This document shows positions 49,657-57,395 of a stretch of 64,000 bases of DNA, in pieces (positions within the stretch are counted from its first letter, which is position 1; every line of letters starts with the position of its first letter). This DNA comes from JACDAN01 sp036380355 (GTDB lineage: Bacteria > Actinomycetota > Thermoleophilia > Gaiellales > Gaiellaceae). Under the pieces are notes generated by a model, which had not been told where the DNA came from, did no database searches, and saw only the letters and a program-made list of their open reading frames with translations. The DNA is taken from the NCBI GenBank assembly GCA_036380355.1, contig DASVEW010000002.1:9162-73161 (forward strand), given 5' to 3'. The position numbers and the translations under genes were made by a program.

Positions 49657-50409
49657 GTGCCCGTCATCCCCGTGAGCCCATCCGGTCCCGACAGGATCCA
49701 CGAGCTCGAGGCGAGGCTCGCCGAGCTCGAGCAACTGGACGAGATCAAGACCCAGTTCGTGTCCCTCGCGTCGCACGAGCTGCGGACTCCGATCGCCGTG
49801 GTGCACGGAATCGCCGCGACCCTGCACCTGCGCGGGCATGAGCTCGCCGTCGAGCAGCTCGATGAGCTCCGTAGGACGCTGTACGAGCAGAGCTCGCGCC
49901 TCGCAGACCTGACCGAGCAGCTGCTCGACCTCTCCCGGCTCGACGCCCAGGCGATCGCGCTCAACCCGGAGCGGTTCCGTCCCCGCGAGCGGATCGACGA
50001 GCTCCTGACGCGGATCGCGCCGGACCGGCGGGACGACGTCGAGGTGGGCGTGGAGCCGAACCTCGAGGTGGTGACGGACGCCCATGCGTTCGAGCGGGTG
50101 ATCGTCAACCTCCTCACGAACGCGCTCCGCTACGGCGCGCCGCCGATCGAGGTGCGGACCCGCTGGACGGAGGTCGTCGACGTCGTCGTCCAGGATCACG
50201 GTCCGGGCGTCCCGGACGAGTTCGTCCCTCTCCTCTTCGAGCGGTTCTCGCAGGCCGAAGACGTGCCGGGCCGCCGCCAGGGAGCCGGGCTCGGCCTCGC
50301 GATCGCGAAGTCGTTCGCGAACGCGCTCGGCGGCGACGTGCGTTACGAGCCGGCGCGGCCCTCGGGAGCGTGCTTCCACTTCGAGCTGCCGCGCGAGTTC
50401 GCGGCCTAG
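49657..50409 (+). CDS. Soluble histidine kinase without sensor domain
   Basis: A 250-residue kinase. A short coiled coil (RIHELEARLAELEQLDEIKTQF) leads to HisKA with SLASHELRTPIAVVHG, then HATPase_c with NLLTNALRYG, DHGPGVPDEF and GAGLGLAIAKSF. There is no membrane helix or receiver, and no response regulator gene next to it. The GTG at 49657 sits at the base of an 11-bp hairpin; another GTG at 49672 is in frame. Signal unknown. Its stop and that of the convergent M23 gene form a 12-bp palindrome CTAGCCGGCTAG (50406-50417). Confidence 0.88.
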   Translation: MPVIPVSPSGPDRIHELEARLAELEQLDEIKTQFVSLASHELRTPIAVVHGIAATLHLRGHELAVEQLDELRRTLYEQSSRLADLTEQLLDLSRLDAQAIALNPERFRPRERIDELLTRIAPDRRDDVEVGVEPNLEVVTDAHAFERVIVNLLTNALRYGAPPIEVRTRWTEVVDVVVQDHGPGVPDEFVPLLFERFSQAEDVPGRRQGAGLGLAIAKSFANALGGDVRYEPARPSGACFHFELPREFAA

Positions 50410-50413
50410 CCGG

Positions 50414-51268
50414 CTAGAGCAGGCCGGTCAGCGGATCCACGGCGGCGCCGCGGACGTGCACCTCGAAGTGCAGATGCGGCCCGCTCGACTTGCCGCTGGA
50501 GCCGATCCGTCCGATGCGCCGGCCGGCGACCACGTACTGGCCGACACGGACGCCGACGCGCGAGAGGTGCGCGTAGAGCGTGCGCGTCCCGTTGCCGTGC
50601 GCGATGACGACGAGGTTGCCCCAACCGCCGAGGCTGAAGCCCGCGAAGGTCACACGACCGGAAGCGGCTGCGGCAACCGACGTCCCGGGCGAGCCCGGAT
50701 AGTCGATGCCCGTGTGGAACCGGTTCCCGCGGGGCCCGAACAGATCCGAGTAGCGGCCCGCGACCGGAGAGGCGAGCGAGATCGGGCACGTCGCGGGCGG
50801 CGCCCTGAGCGCGGAGACGACCGCGGGGCCGGCGCGACCGTCCACCCTCAGGCCGGCCCACCGCTGGAAGCGCCGAAGCGCCTGCTCCGTGGCCACGCCG
50901 AAGTGACCGTCGAGGTTTCCCGAGGGGAACCCGTGCCAGGCGAGCTCGAACTGGAGCGCCGCGACGTCCCAGCCGCGCGTGCCGGCCGCCAGGAGCCGCC
51001 GGCCGAGCGGTGCACGCCTGCCGAAGCGCCCGAGGGCTCGCTTGGTGCGCGGACCGGGAACGCCGTCCACGGCCAGATTCGCGCGCCGCTGGAGCCGCCG
51101 CACGCCGGCGACGGTTCCCGGGCCGAAGACGCCATCGACGGTGCCCCCGTAGAGCCCCTTCTGCCGCAGCCCCACCTGCAGGGCGGCGATCTCGGGGTTA
51201 CCCGCCGCAAACGCGCCTGGCGCGAGCAGCAGGAACGTGAAGAGTGTTGCGGCCGCAGTTCTCTTCAT
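50414..51268 (-). CDS. Secreted M23 peptidase with two peptidoglycan-binding domains
   Basis: A 284-residue protein. The signal peptide is MKRTAAATLFTFLLLAPGAFA. Two PG_binding_1 domains follow (ALQVGLRQKGLYGGTVDGVFGPGT and ALQFELAWHGFPSGNLDGHFG), then a LytM/M23 domain with RFHTGIDYPGSPGT and GPHLHFEVHVRG, the HxxxD and HxH zinc motifs. It cleaves peptidoglycan peptide bridges. I chose the ATG at 51268 because GGGAGG is at proper distance; an ATG at 51274 is too close. Confidence 0.92.
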   Translation of the reverse strand: MKRTAAATLFTFLLLAPGAFAAGNPEIAALQVGLRQKGLYGGTVDGVFGPGTVAGVRRLQRRANLAVDGVPGPRTKRALGRFGRRAPLGRRLLAAGTRGWDVAALQFELAWHGFPSGNLDGHFGVATEQALRRFQRWAGLRVDGRAGPAVVSALRAPPATCPISLASPVAGRYSDLFGPRGNRFHTGIDYPGSPGTSVAAAASGRVTFAGFSLGGWGNLVVIAHGNGTRTLYAHLSRVGVRVGQYVVAGRRIGRIGSSGKSSGPHLHFEVHVRGAAVDPLTGLL

Positions 51269-51276
51269 CCACATGC

Positions 51277-51297
51277 ACCTCCCTCGAACGGGGAGGT
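51277..51297 (-). promoter_or_regulatory. Hairpin sequestering the ribosome binding site of the M23 gene
   Basis: On the minus strand ACCTCCC (51297-51291), loop CGTTCGA, GGGAGGT (51283-51277). The right arm is the Shine-Dalgarno box, so the fold would hide it from the ribosome. This could be a thermometer-like or protein-controlled switch, or chance. Confidence 0.45.
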
Positions 51298-51344
51298 CTC
51301 GTACGTGTATCGGCCCCTATCGAGCGGTCTTTAGCGCCTTATCG

Positions 51345-51956
51345 TCAGCGTTTGTCGGCATGCTCGTACCTCCGTCCTACCTCAGCCCAGTGTACGACGT
51401 TCCACCAAATTTGCAGGTATTCCGGGCGCCGATTTTGGTATTTCAGGTAGTAGGCGTGCTCCCAGACGTCGATGCCGAGGAGCGGCTCGTGGCCCTGCAT
51501 CAGCGGGCTGTCCTGATTGGCGGTGGAGTACACAGCCAGGCCGGTTCCGTCGTGGACGAGCCACGTCCAGCCGCTGCCGAAACGCTTGACGCCGTTGTCG
51601 TTGACCTGCGCCTTCAGGTCGTCGACGGAGCCGAACGCGCCTTCGATCGCAGCACGGAGATCGCCCTCGGGCTCGCCGCCGCCGTCCGGGCTCATGATCT
51701 CCCAGAACAGCGCGTGGTTGGCGTGGCCGCCCGCGTTGTTCCTGACGGTCGTGCGGATCTCCTCAGGCAGCGCGTCGAGGTCCGCGAGGATCGATTCGAC
51801 TGGGCTGTTCTCCCACTCTGTTCCGGCCAGCGCCTTGTTCGCGTTGTCGATGTAGGCCTGGTGGTGCTTGTCGTGGTGAAGCCGCATCGTCTGCTCGTCG
51901 ATGTGCGGCTCCAGCGCCCCGTAGTCGTACGGGAGCGGGGGCAGTTCGAAGGCCAT
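51345..51956 (-). CDS. sodA: Superoxide dismutase (Fe/Mn family)
   Basis: A 203-residue enzyme: LPPLPYDYGALEPHID, HHDKHHQAYID, NNAGGHANHALFWE and DVWEHAYYLKYQNRRPEYL, with all four metal ligands (His, His, Asp, His). It converts superoxide to oxygen and peroxide. GAGGAGAG lies before the ATG. Metal choice cannot be read with certainty. Confidence 0.97.
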   Translation of the reverse strand: MAFELPPLPYDYGALEPHIDEQTMRLHHDKHHQAYIDNANKALAGTEWENSPVESILADLDALPEEIRTTVRNNAGGHANHALFWEIMSPDGGGEPEGDLRAAIEGAFGSVDDLKAQVNDNGVKRFGSGWTWLVHDGTGLAVYSTANQDSPLMQGHEPLLGIDVWEHAYYLKYQNRRPEYLQIWWNVVHWAEVGRRYEHADKR

Positions 51957-51991
51957 GACTCTCCTCTCTTCGGCGTCCAGAAGAGCCTAAA

Positions 51992-52049
51992 GGCGTCGAC
52001 TCGGCGACGCCGAGCAGGCAGGCCAGGCCGGCTCTGCCGGCGTGGCCGA
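51992..52049. repeat. Two-hairpin dispersed repeat, family R2, copy 2
   Basis: GGCGTCG-ACTCGG-CGACGCC (hairpin 1) and GGCCAGGCCGGC-TCT-GCCGGCGTGGCC (hairpin 2, 11 of 12 pairs). Same order as 57338-57391 and 12911-12963. It lies between sodA and the tRNA promoter. Confidence 0.75.
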
Positions 52050-52067
52050 CGTCACTTTTGTGGTGGC

Positions 52068-52073
52068 TATACT
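52068..52073 (+). promoter_or_regulatory. Predicted -10 box of tRNA-Lys
   Basis: TATACT lies 11 nt before the tRNA 5' end. No clear -35 box is seen. Confidence 0.5.
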
Positions 52074-52084
52074 CGCCTGCCGAC

Positions 52085-52157
52085 GGGCCGTTAGCTCAGC
52101 TGGTAGAGCAGGGGACTCTTAATCCCAAGGTCGAAGGTTCGAATCCTTCACGGCCCA
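52085..52157 (+). tRNA. tRNA-Lys (anticodon CTT)
   Basis: A 73-nt tRNA. The acceptor stem pairs GGGCCGT with ACGGCCC, the D-arm is AGCTCAGCTGGTAGAGC, the anticodon loop is CTCTTAA with CTT at 52118-52120, and the T-arm is GAAGGTTCGAATCCTTC. One mismatch is at the top of the anticodon stem. CC follows, but a full CCA is not encoded. Confidence 0.97.
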
Positions 52158-52206
52158 CCTCTCTGCTGCTTACTTCCGGCTAACAGCGGCCGCCTACCCT
52201 GAAATC

Positions 52207-53136
52207 GTGAACGCCCTGCGGATCGTTCCGCTCGTCGCGCTCGCCCTGATTCCAGCGGCTGCGTACTCGCCGGCGGGCGAGGCGCGGACCGGCGCGGACT
52301 GCTCGGTGCGGCAGACGGGCCTCAGACCGCTCACCGACATGAACCGGTCCCGGTACCGCGGCCAGCTCGGCGGCCTCTACCCGGGCGCGGCGAACAAGCC
52401 TCCGCGGCCGCACCTGCGCCGGGGGCTAGACGCGGCGCGGCGCGTGCGGCCGATCCGGGGGAAGATCGGCGTGGTCGGTGTCGGGATGTCGAATGCGATG
52501 GCCGAGTTCGGCGCCTTCGCGCGAGCCGCGGCCCAGGATCCCACCACCAACCCGAGCCTCGCCTTCGTGGAAGGCCCGGGGGGCGGCTGGGACGCGGAGC
52601 GGATCTCCCGCCCAGGCGCCCGCTACTGGACCGATCTGAACGCCCGGCTGCGGAAGGCACGCGTGCAGCGCGGCCAGGTGCAGGTGGTCTGGCTGAAGCA
52701 GGCGATCGCAGGCGAGGACCGCCCCTTCCCCCAGGATGCGCGCGCACTGCAGGCGCATCTCCGGTCGATCGTCCGCCTCCTCTCCACGCGCTTCCCGAAC
52801 CTCCGTCTGATCTACGTCTCGAGCCGGACGTACGGCGGCTACGCGATCACGCATCTCAATCCCGAGCCGTTCGCCTACGAGACCGGGTTCGCCGCCAAGT
52901 GGCTCGTCCAGGAGAGCATCCAGCGCCGGATCCCCCGTGTCTGGGTGGGCTGGGGGCCGTATCTGTGGACGGACGGGCTGGCCGGGCGGCGTGACGGCCT
53001 GACCTGGCAGTGCGACGACGTCGCCGAGGACGGCATGCACCCCTCGCCGAGCGGCGTCCGGAAGGTCTCGCGGCTCCTGCAGGACTTCTTCTCCAGCGAT
53101 CCGACCACGAAGACCTGGTTCTCGCCCGCGGCCTAG
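52207..53136 (+). CDS. Secreted SGNH-hydrolase-like protein
   Basis: A 309-residue protein. A signal peptide (NALRIVPLVALALIPAAAYSPAG) is followed by a Rossmann-like domain with VVGVGMSNAM near the N-terminal nucleophile site, NLRLIYVSSRTYGGY in the middle and a C-terminal DGMHPSPSG, like the Asp-His dyad (DxxHP) of SGNH/GDSL esterases. The classical GDS is replaced by GMS. It may remove acyl groups from extracellular polymers. TACCCT lies 6 nt before the GTG, so it is probably leaderless. Confidence 0.7.
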   Translation: MNALRIVPLVALALIPAAAYSPAGEARTGADCSVRQTGLRPLTDMNRSRYRGQLGGLYPGAANKPPRPHLRRGLDAARRVRPIRGKIGVVGVGMSNAMAEFGAFARAAAQDPTTNPSLAFVEGPGGGWDAERISRPGARYWTDLNARLRKARVQRGQVQVVWLKQAIAGEDRPFPQDARALQAHLRSIVRLLSTRFPNLRLIYVSSRTYGGYAITHLNPEPFAYETGFAAKWLVQESIQRRIPRVWVGWGPYLWTDGLAGRRDGLTWQCDDVAEDGMHPSPSGVRKVSRLLQDFFSSDPTTKTWFSPAA

Positions 53137-53197
53137 GCTGACCCCGGAGGGTTTGGCGGGATGGTGCTCTTCGCCGGAGTGCGATGGTCGTTCCGAG

Positions 53198-53279
53198 GCA
53201 AGGACGCAGGGAGCGCTCGTATCGAGTGAGATACGGGTGCGACTGAGGACGCCGCCTCGGGGCGAGCAGCGCGGTCCGG
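53198..53279. repeat. Dispersed palindromic repeat, family R1, copy 2
   Basis: Aligns with 3635-3716. GCAAGGACGCAG (53198-53209), hairpin CGTATC (53218-53223)/GATACG (53230-53235), TGAGGACGCCGC from 53244, then GCAGCGCG. The stem base pair differs in a compensatory way from copy 1. It lies in the 53137-53322 gap before the polysaccharide genes; nothing else is seen in this gap. Confidence 0.7.
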
Positions 53280-53322
53280 CGGAACAGCCGCTATCTCGCC
53301 GAACCCTCCTAAGGTTCGGGCG

Positions 53323-54360
53323 GTGAAGGTCCTGTCCGTCGTCGGGAACCGGCCGCAGTTCATCAAGTCGGGCCCCCTGTCCGTGGCCCTGCGCCGGGAG
53401 GGGATCGACGAGGTCGTCGTCCATACCGGCCAGCACTACGACCGCGAGCTCTCCCAGATCTTCTTCGAGGAGCTCGAGCTCCCACCGCCGGCCTACTCGC
53501 TCGACCTCCAGACCGCAGACGTCGAGCGGCTCACGCCCGCGATCGCCGAGGTGGTCGCAGCCGAGACGCCCGGCTGGGTGATCGTCTACGGCGACACGAA
53601 CTCGACCCTCGCCGGCGCCAGGGCTGCCGCGGGGACGCCCGTCGCCCACGTCGAGGCGGGGCTTCGCAGCGGCGACCTGACGATGCCCGAGGAGCACAAC
53701 CGCATCGAAGTCGACCGGATCTCGTCGCTCCTCCTCACACCGGACGAGCGCTCGAAGGACGTGCTCGAAGCGGAGGGTGTCTCGGGCCGAATCGACGTGG
53801 TCGGAGACGTCATGGCCGATGCGAGCATGCGCCTGGCGCCCCTGGCCCGCGGGCGCTCGCGCATTCTCGAGCAGCTCGGGCTCGAACCGAGCGCGTACGC
53901 CGTCGCCACGGTGCATCGAGAAGCGAATGTTCGCCCCGACCGGCTGGCCCGCATCCTCGACGGCCTGTCCCGTCTGGACGAGCCGGTGATCCTCCCGGCG
54001 CACCCGCGCACCCGGCGGGCGATCGCCAGTAACACAGTGGTACTTGGAACGAATCTCGCGCTGATCGATCCCCTGGGGTACATGGACTTCGCGGCGCTGG
54101 CGTCTCAGGCCAGGGTGATCCTCACCGACTCCGGCGGCCTCCAGAAGGAGGCGTACTGGTACGGCGTCCCGTGCGTCACGCTCCGGCCGTCGACGGAGTG
54201 GAAGGACACCGTGGAGCTGGGCGCGAACGTGCTGGTTGACGACGATCCCGATGCGATCGCGGAAGCGGCGGCGAAGGCGCGGATGCCCCCCAACCGGCCA
54301 GTGTTGTACGGCGACGGGCACGCAGCCGACCGGATCGCGAAAGTACTGATTAGCCTGTGA
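53323..54360 (+). CDS. wecB: UDP-N-acetylglucosamine 2-epimerase (WecB/WbpI-like)
   Basis: A 345-residue epimerase: VVGNRPQFIKSGPLS, VVHTGQHYDRELSQIFFEEL, VYGDTNSTLAGARAA, HVEAGLRSGDLTMPEEHNRI and TDSGGLQKEAYWYGVPCVTLR, all characteristic. It converts UDP-GlcNAc (or a uronic derivative) to the manno form. The GTG start has TAAGGT 7 nt upstream and no Shine-Dalgarno, so it is likely leaderless. It begins the run wecB-wbpA-wbpB-wbpD. Confidence 0.94.
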   Translation: MKVLSVVGNRPQFIKSGPLSVALRREGIDEVVVHTGQHYDRELSQIFFEELELPPPAYSLDLQTADVERLTPAIAEVVAAETPGWVIVYGDTNSTLAGARAAAGTPVAHVEAGLRSGDLTMPEEHNRIEVDRISSLLLTPDERSKDVLEAEGVSGRIDVVGDVMADASMRLAPLARGRSRILEQLGLEPSAYAVATVHREANVRPDRLARILDGLSRLDEPVILPAHPRTRRAIASNTVVLGTNLALIDPLGYMDFAALASQARVILTDSGGLQKEAYWYGVPCVTLRPSTEWKDTVELGANVLVDDDPDAIAEAAAKARMPPNRPVLYGDGHAADRIAKVLISL

Positions 54361-54363
54361 CGC

Positions 54364-55674
54364 ATGCTTGAAGAACGAATCGAGCCGCAGACCTCGGAGG
54401 CCCCGGAGGCGAAGACCTGGGACGCCGCGGTCGTGGGCGCCGGCTACGTCGGCGTCCCGCTGGCACACACGTTTGCGACCGCCGGGCGCTCCGTCCTGCT
54501 CATCGACGTCTCGCAAGAGGTCGTCGACGGCATCAACCGGGGAGAGAGCCACATCGTCGACGTGCCGTCCGAGGAGCTCGCCCCGTTCGTCCGCAACGGT
54601 CAGATCCGGGCAACGACGGACTACAACGAGATCCGCCGAGCCGATGCGGTCCTCATCGCACTGCCCACGCCGCTCTCCAAGCAGCGAGAGCCGGACCTCT
54701 CGATCGTCATCGGCGCGGCGGAGCAGATCAGCGTACGGCTGCGGAACGGCCACCTCGTCGTCCTCGAGTCGACGACCTACCCGCGAACGACCCGGGAAGT
54801 GATCCAGCCGATCCTCGAGAGCACCGGGCTCAAGGCCGGGCGGGACTTCCACCTCGCCTTCTCGCCCGAGCGGGTGGATCCCGGCAACGGCAGGTGGACG
54901 ACGAAGAACGTCCCGAAGGTGGTCGGCGGGATCACCCCCGAGTGCACGGAGCGGGCCGCGCGCCTCTACGAGGGCGCCGTCGACACCGTCCACCGCGTGT
55001 CCACGCCCGAGGCGGCCGAGCTGACCAAGCTCCTCGAGAACATCTTCCGCTCCGTCAACATCGCGCTGGTCAACGAGCTCGCCCAGCTCTGTGAGCGGAT
55101 GGAGATCGACGTCTGGGAGGTGATCGAGGCAGCGTCGACCAAGCCCTTCGGCTTCATGAGCTTCCAGCCGGGCCCGGGCCTCGGCGGCCACTGCATCCCG
55201 ATCGACCCCTTCTACCTCACGTGGAAGGCGCGCGAGTACGACTTCTCCACCGAGTTCATCGAGCTCGCCGGGAAGGTCAACGAGAACATGCCGTACTACT
55301 GCCGCTCGCTTGTCTCGCAGGCGCTCAACCACGGACGGCAGCGCTCGCTGAGCGGCGCCAAGGTGCTCGTCCTCGGGGTCGCCTACAAGTCGGACATCGG
55401 CGACACGCGCGAGTCGCCGGCGATCAAGCTGATCGAGCTGCTGCGAGCCGCCGGCGCCGACGTCTCCTACCACGACCCGTTCGTCGCCGAGCTGCCCGAG
55501 TCGGGGCTCAGCTCCGTGCCGCTCGAGCCGGGCGCCTACGACTGCGTGGTCGTGGTGACCGCGCACTCGGGTATCGACTACGACGACGTGGTCGAGCGTT
55601 CGCACGTCGTCGTCGACCTCCGGAACGCCACGCGCGGGAACGGGACGGCGAGCAAGAAGGTCTGGAAGCTGTGA
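54364..55674 (+). CDS. UDP-N-acetyl-hexosamine 6-dehydrogenase (WbpA/WecC family)
   Basis: A 436-residue NAD-dependent dehydrogenase. AAVVGAGYVGVPLAHTFA binds NAD, FSPERVDPG is the family motif, and GLGGHCIPIDPFYL has the catalytic Cys. It oxidises C6 of UDP-GlcNAc or UDP-ManNAc to the uronic acid. It follows wecB after 3 bp and overlaps the next gene as GTGA. Confidence 0.94.
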   Translation: MLEERIEPQTSEAPEAKTWDAAVVGAGYVGVPLAHTFATAGRSVLLIDVSQEVVDGINRGESHIVDVPSEELAPFVRNGQIRATTDYNEIRRADAVLIALPTPLSKQREPDLSIVIGAAEQISVRLRNGHLVVLESTTYPRTTREVIQPILESTGLKAGRDFHLAFSPERVDPGNGRWTTKNVPKVVGGITPECTERAARLYEGAVDTVHRVSTPEAAELTKLLENIFRSVNIALVNELAQLCERMEIDVWEVIEAASTKPFGFMSFQPGPGLGGHCIPIDPFYLTWKAREYDFSTEFIELAGKVNENMPYYCRSLVSQALNHGRQRSLSGAKVLVLGVAYKSDIGDTRESPAIKLIELLRAAGADVSYHDPFVAELPESGLSSVPLEPGAYDCVVVVTAHSGIDYDDVVERSHVVVDLRNATRGNGTASKKVWKL

Positions 55675-56699
55675 TCCAGGTGGTTCGGCCGACGGCCTCA
55701 AACGGGCTCTCGGCCATCGGCCGAACCACCGTCGGCCTCGCCGGCCTCGGCTACTGGGGCCCGAACCTCGCCCGGAACTTCGACGACCTCGCAGAACTGC
55801 GCTGGCTCTGCGATCTCTCCCCGGACCTGCTCGACCAGTTCGGCGCCCGCTACCCGACCGCCCGCACGACCTCGCGGTTCGACGACCTCCTGGAGGACGA
55901 CTCGCTCCAGGCCGTCGTCGTGGCGACGCCGGTTGCAACGCACTACGAGCTCGCCCGGCTCGCCCTCGAGGCGGGCAAGCACGTCTTCGTCGAGAAGCCG
56001 CCGGCGCTCGCGGCAGCCGACGCCGACGAGCTCGTCGCGCTCGCCGAAGAGCGCAATCTCGTCCTCCTCCCGGGTCACCTCCTGCTCTATCACCCCGCCG
56101 TCGTGAAGCTGAAGGAGCTAATCGAGGCGGGGGAGCTCGGCGACGTGCTCTACCTGTACGGGAACAGGCAGAACCTCGGCCAGATCCGGAAGGACGAGAA
56201 CGCCCTCTGGTCGCTCGGCGTCCACGACCTGTCCGTGATGCTCCACCTGATCGGCGAGGAGCCGAGCGAGGTCTGGGCACGGGGCGAGTCCTTCATCCAC
56301 GACGGCGTCGAGGACGTCGTCTTCTGCTACCTACGCTTCCCGTCGGGGGTCGTCGCCCACATGCACCTGTCCTGGCTGGACCCGCACAAGATGCGGAAGA
56401 TCACCGTCGTGGGCCGGAACAAGATGGCCGTGTTCGACGATATGGACCTCGAGCGGAAGATCACGGTCTACGACAAGGGCACGGAGCAGCGGGCCGAGAG
56501 CTACGGCGAGTGGCGCACGCGCACGGGCGACATCTACATCCCGAAGATCCCCAACGACGAGCCGCTGCGGCTCGAGTGCCGGCACTTCCTCTCGCTCGTG
56601 GCCGGCGACGGCGACCCGCGGGCCGCGGCGCGGGACGGGGCGGTGGTCGTCCGGGTGCTCGAACAGCTTCAGCACAGCCTCGAGCGAGCGCCGGCCTGA
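55671..56699 (+). CDS. Gfo/Idh/MocA family oxidoreductase (WbpB-like)
   Basis: A 342-residue NAD-dependent oxidoreductase. VGLAGLGYWGPNLARNF is the Rossmann motif, KHVFVEKPPALAAADADEL carries the EKP motif with the catalytic Lys, and SLGVHDLSVMLHL the active-site His. By order it fits WbpB, which oxidises C3 of UDP-GlcNAcA to the 3-keto sugar. GTG start overlapping the dehydrogenase stop. Confidence 0.9.
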   Translation: MIQVVRPTASNGLSAIGRTTVGLAGLGYWGPNLARNFDDLAELRWLCDLSPDLLDQFGARYPTARTTSRFDDLLEDDSLQAVVVATPVATHYELARLALEAGKHVFVEKPPALAAADADELVALAEERNLVLLPGHLLLYHPAVVKLKELIEAGELGDVLYLYGNRQNLGQIRKDENALWSLGVHDLSVMLHLIGEEPSEVWARGESFIHDGVEDVVFCYLRFPSGVVAHMHLSWLDPHKMRKITVVGRNKMAVFDDMDLERKITVYDKGTEQRAESYGEWRTRTGDIYIPKIPNDEPLRLECRHFLSLVAGDGDPRAAARDGAVVVRVLEQLQHSLERAPA

Positions 56700-57337
56700 G
56701 CTACACGGTCGGACAGAACACCGTCGTCTACCCGGGCACGGTGATCGGCGAGGGCTGCCGGATCGGCGACAACGTCGTGCTCGGCAAGCAGCCGGCGCTG
56801 TCCCCCCGCTCGACCGCGAAGCGGGAGGAGCTGCCGCCACTCGAGCTCGGCGAAGGGACGATCGTCTCCGCCGGAGCCGTCGTCTTCGCCGGGACGCGGA
56901 TCGGCGCCCGCTCGGTCATCGGCGACCAGAGCTGCGTCCGCGAGCGGTGCGTGCTGGGCGAGGACGTCGTCGTCGGCCGGGGATCGCTCGTCGAGAACGA
57001 CACCACGATCGGCGCTCGAACGAAGATCCAGGCGGACGCCTACGTGACCGCCTACTCGACGCTCGAGGAGGACGTCTTCATCGCGCCCTGCGTCGTCACG
57101 ACGAACGACAACTTCATGGGACGGACCGAGAAGCGTCATGCGCTTCGGAAGGGGCCGACGATCCGGCGCGGCGCCCGTGTCGGGGGCGCGGCCGTGCTCT
57201 TGCCGGGGATCGAAGTCGGCGCGGAGGCGTTCGTCGGCGCCGGCGCGGTCGTGACGAAGGACGTGCCTCCGCGGGCCGTCGTGGTCGGAAACCCGGCGCG
57301 GCAGATCCGGGAAGTGCCCGAGGACGAGCTGCTCTAG
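56696..57337 (+). CDS. Left-handed beta-helix acetyltransferase (WbpD-like)
   Basis: About 213 residues of hexapeptide repeats: VVYPGTVIGEGCRIGDNVVLG, TRIGARSVIGDQSCVRERC, TTIGARTKIQADAYVT and VVTKDVPPRAVVVGNPARQI. The family adds an acetyl group to a 3-amino sugar. No ATG, GTG or TTG starts the reading frame before the first repeat; a CTG at 56696 overlaps the previous stop (CTGA), and a GTG at 56741 would cut off one repeat coil. I give the CTG as the more complete option; the start is uncertain. Confidence 0.82.
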   Translation: MSYTVGQNTVVYPGTVIGEGCRIGDNVVLGKQPALSPRSTAKREELPPLELGEGTIVSAGAVVFAGTRIGARSVIGDQSCVRERCVLGEDVVVGRGSLVENDTTIGARTKIQADAYVTAYSTLEEDVFIAPCVVTTNDNFMGRTEKRHALRKGPTIRRGARVGGAAVLLPGIEVGAEAFVGAGAVVTKDVPPRAVVVGNPARQIREVPEDELL

Positions 57338-57391
57338 GCGCGGACTCGGCGGCGCCGACCGAGGCCGTGCCGGCTCCGCCGGCGCGGCCGG
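57338..57391. repeat. Two-hairpin dispersed repeat, family R2, copy 3
   Basis: GGCGC-GGACTCGGCG-GCGCC and GGCCGTGCCGGC-TCC-GCCGGCGCGGCC. Compared with copy 2, an A-T pair of hairpin 2 is G-C here and a T-A pair of hairpin 1 is C-G. It fills the space between the convergent acetyltransferase and subtilase genes, where it may act as a two-way terminator. Confidence 0.75.
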
Positions 57392-57395
57392 TGCC

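Noticed and set aside
51275..51344. Possible c-di-AMP (ydaO) riboswitch before the M23 peptidase
   Set aside because: Only 70 nt lie between sodA and the gene, and the conserved ydaO core sequences are not seen.
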